In this document: positions 5,263-6,010 of the stretch, one piece after another
Layout: the number at the start of each line of letters is the position of its first letter
Position numbering within the stretch: the first letter of the stretch is position 1
NCBI GenBank assembly: GCA_965602945.1
Contig: CBFDBC010000208.1
Location: 1 to 6,010, forward strand
Direction of reading: 5' to 3'
DNA: 6,010 nt
DNA from: JAUXEH01 sp965602945
GTDB lineage: Bacteria; Acidobacteriota; Aminicenantia; Aminicenantales; Aminicenantaceae
Notes under the pieces: generated by a model
Told to the model about the DNA's origin: nothing
The model's database searches: none
Seen by the model: only the letters and a program-made list of their open reading frames with translations
Made by a program: the position numbers and the translations under genes

Positions 5263-6010
5263 ATGGAAAATCACAGAGGACATGTTCTGAATGTTCACCT
5301 CAATCCCAATGTTAGCGGGCTCAAGCCGTCTGCCACGGTCGCGATCAACGACCTGTCCAACGAGCTAAAACAAAAGGGGAAAGAGATATTCAAAATGGGG
5401 CTGGGCCAGTCGCCCTTCCCTGTCCCGGAGTGTGTGGCCGAGGTACTGCGCGAGAATGCCCACCAGAAAGACTACCTTCCGGTCAAGGGGCTGCGGGAGC
5501 TTCAGGAGGCTGTGGCCGAACACCACCGCCGCAACTTCGGCATCGATGCAGATCCGGATGATGTCCTGATCGGCCCGGGCTCCAAGGAGTTGATGTTCGT
5601 GCTGCAGCTCACCTATTTCGGTGACCTGGTGATTCCGGCCCCCAGCTGGGTGTCCTACGCGCCCCAGGCCAAGATCATCGGACGTCACATCCAGTTTCTT
5701 CCGACTCAGTTCGAGAACGACTGGCACCTGGTCCCGGAGGAGGTGGAGGAAAGATGCACCATCGATCCGGGCCGGCCCCGCCTTCTGATCCTGAACTACC
5801 CCCTCAACCCCACGGGCACCACGATGTCGACAGAACGACTGAAACAGATGGCCGAGGTGGCCGACAGGTACCGTTTGGTGCTGCTCTCGGATGAGATCTA
5901 CGGTAAGATCCATCACGACGGTGAACATCAATCCATCGTCCCCTTCTATCCGGAAGGGACCATCTTCAGCGGCGGGCTGAGCAAGTGGTGCGGGGCCGGG
6001 GGCTGGCGGC
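5263..6010 (+). CDS. PLP-dependent class I/II aminotransferase, N-terminal part (runs off right edge)
   Basis: The ATG at 5263 has a strong Shine-Dalgarno GGGAGGG 5 nt upstream. The frame stays open for 249 codons to the window end. Fold-type I aminotransferase landmarks appear in order: MGLGQSPFPVP (45-55), KDYLPVKGLRELQEAVAEHH (69-88, the usual Y-x-P-x-x-G-x-x-x-L-R motif), GPGSKELMF (104-112), PAPSWVSYAPQAK with Trp129 (125-137), LNYPLNPTGT with Asn182 (177-186), SDEIYGKI with Asp210 and Tyr213 (209-216), and FSGGLSKW with Lys241 as the likely Schiff-base lysine. The last residues GGWR fit the start of the conserved region after the lysine. The family moves an amino group between an amino acid and a 2-oxo acid in the cytoplasm. 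The APxWVSY motif is like aspartate aminotransferases of subgroup I, but substrate specificity cannot be read from this part. There is no signal peptide. About the last 40 percent of the usual length is missing. Confidence 0.93.
   Translation, partial: MENHRGHVLNVHLNPNVSGLKPSATVAINDLSNELKQKGKEIFKMGLGQSPFPVPECVAEVLRENAHQKDYLPVKGLRELQEAVAEHHRRNFGIDADPDDVLIGPGSKELMFVLQLTYFGDLVIPAPSWVSYAPQAKIIGRHIQFLPTQFENDWHLVPEEVEERCTIDPGRPRLLILNYPLNPTGTTMSTERLKQMAEVADRYRLVLLSDEIYGKIHHDGEHQSIVPFYPEGTIFSGGLSKWCGAGGWR

Noticed and set aside
5124..5315. 63-residue plus-strand ORF upstream of and overlapping the aminotransferase start
   Set aside because: It has no ribosome binding site, its composition is unlike a folded protein, and it overlaps the well-supported aminotransferase start in another frame.
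5365..5931. 188-residue minus-strand ORF opposite the aminotransferase
   Set aside because: It lies wholly antisense to a strongly recognised enzyme and shows no domain or translation signal of its own.
1..6010. CRISPR array, tRNA, rRNA, insertion sequence or attachment site
   Set aside because: I saw no regularly spaced repeats, tRNA-like cloverleaf, rRNA signature, transposase or terminal inverted repeats in the window.

Overview
The window comes from a moderately GC-rich bacterial chromosome. TTG starts, purine-rich ribosome binding sites, signal peptides, a lipobox and c-type-cytochrome-like domains point to a Gram-negative. The combination of PSCyt1-like heme domains carrying a CX4CH motif with an IPT/TIG fusion recalls Desulfobacterota and Myxococcota. 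That placement is an inference from protein style, not a proof.

Left part (1-2250): a divergent cluster of three exported proteins that share one small cytochrome-c-like domain. Two genes on the minus strand form a short operon: a lipoprotein (177-623), then 24 bp later a second secreted protein (152 to beyond the left edge). Facing them, on the plus strand, is a 466-residue multidomain protein (850-2250). It has a signal peptide, two similar beta-rich repeats, an IPT/TIG-like domain and the same C-terminal CX4CH domain. The 226-bp gap between the divergent genes holds two well-spaced sigma70-type promoters and a perfect 12-bp palindrome right at the predicted minus-strand start site.

Middle part (2251-4982): a hairpin in the short convergent gap, then the aconitase gene acnA on the minus strand. 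All aconitase motifs are present, but the reading frame is broken once, at about 3986-3992, where two bases seem to be missing from one codon (probably Tyr). This is either a sequence error or a real frameshift mutation. The repaired protein would have 897 residues, the normal AcnA length.

Right part (4983-6010): a 280-bp divergent intergenic region with a hairpin and AT-rich repeats, then a plus-strand PLP-dependent class I/II aminotransferase that runs off the right edge after 249 residues. Aconitase leads to 2-oxoglutarate, and an aminotransferase of this type would use the glutamate/2-oxoglutarate couple, so a metabolic link is possible. The divergent arrangement alone does not show it. 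The three heme-like proteins probably act in the periplasm or at the cell surface; their partner and electron donor are not visible here.
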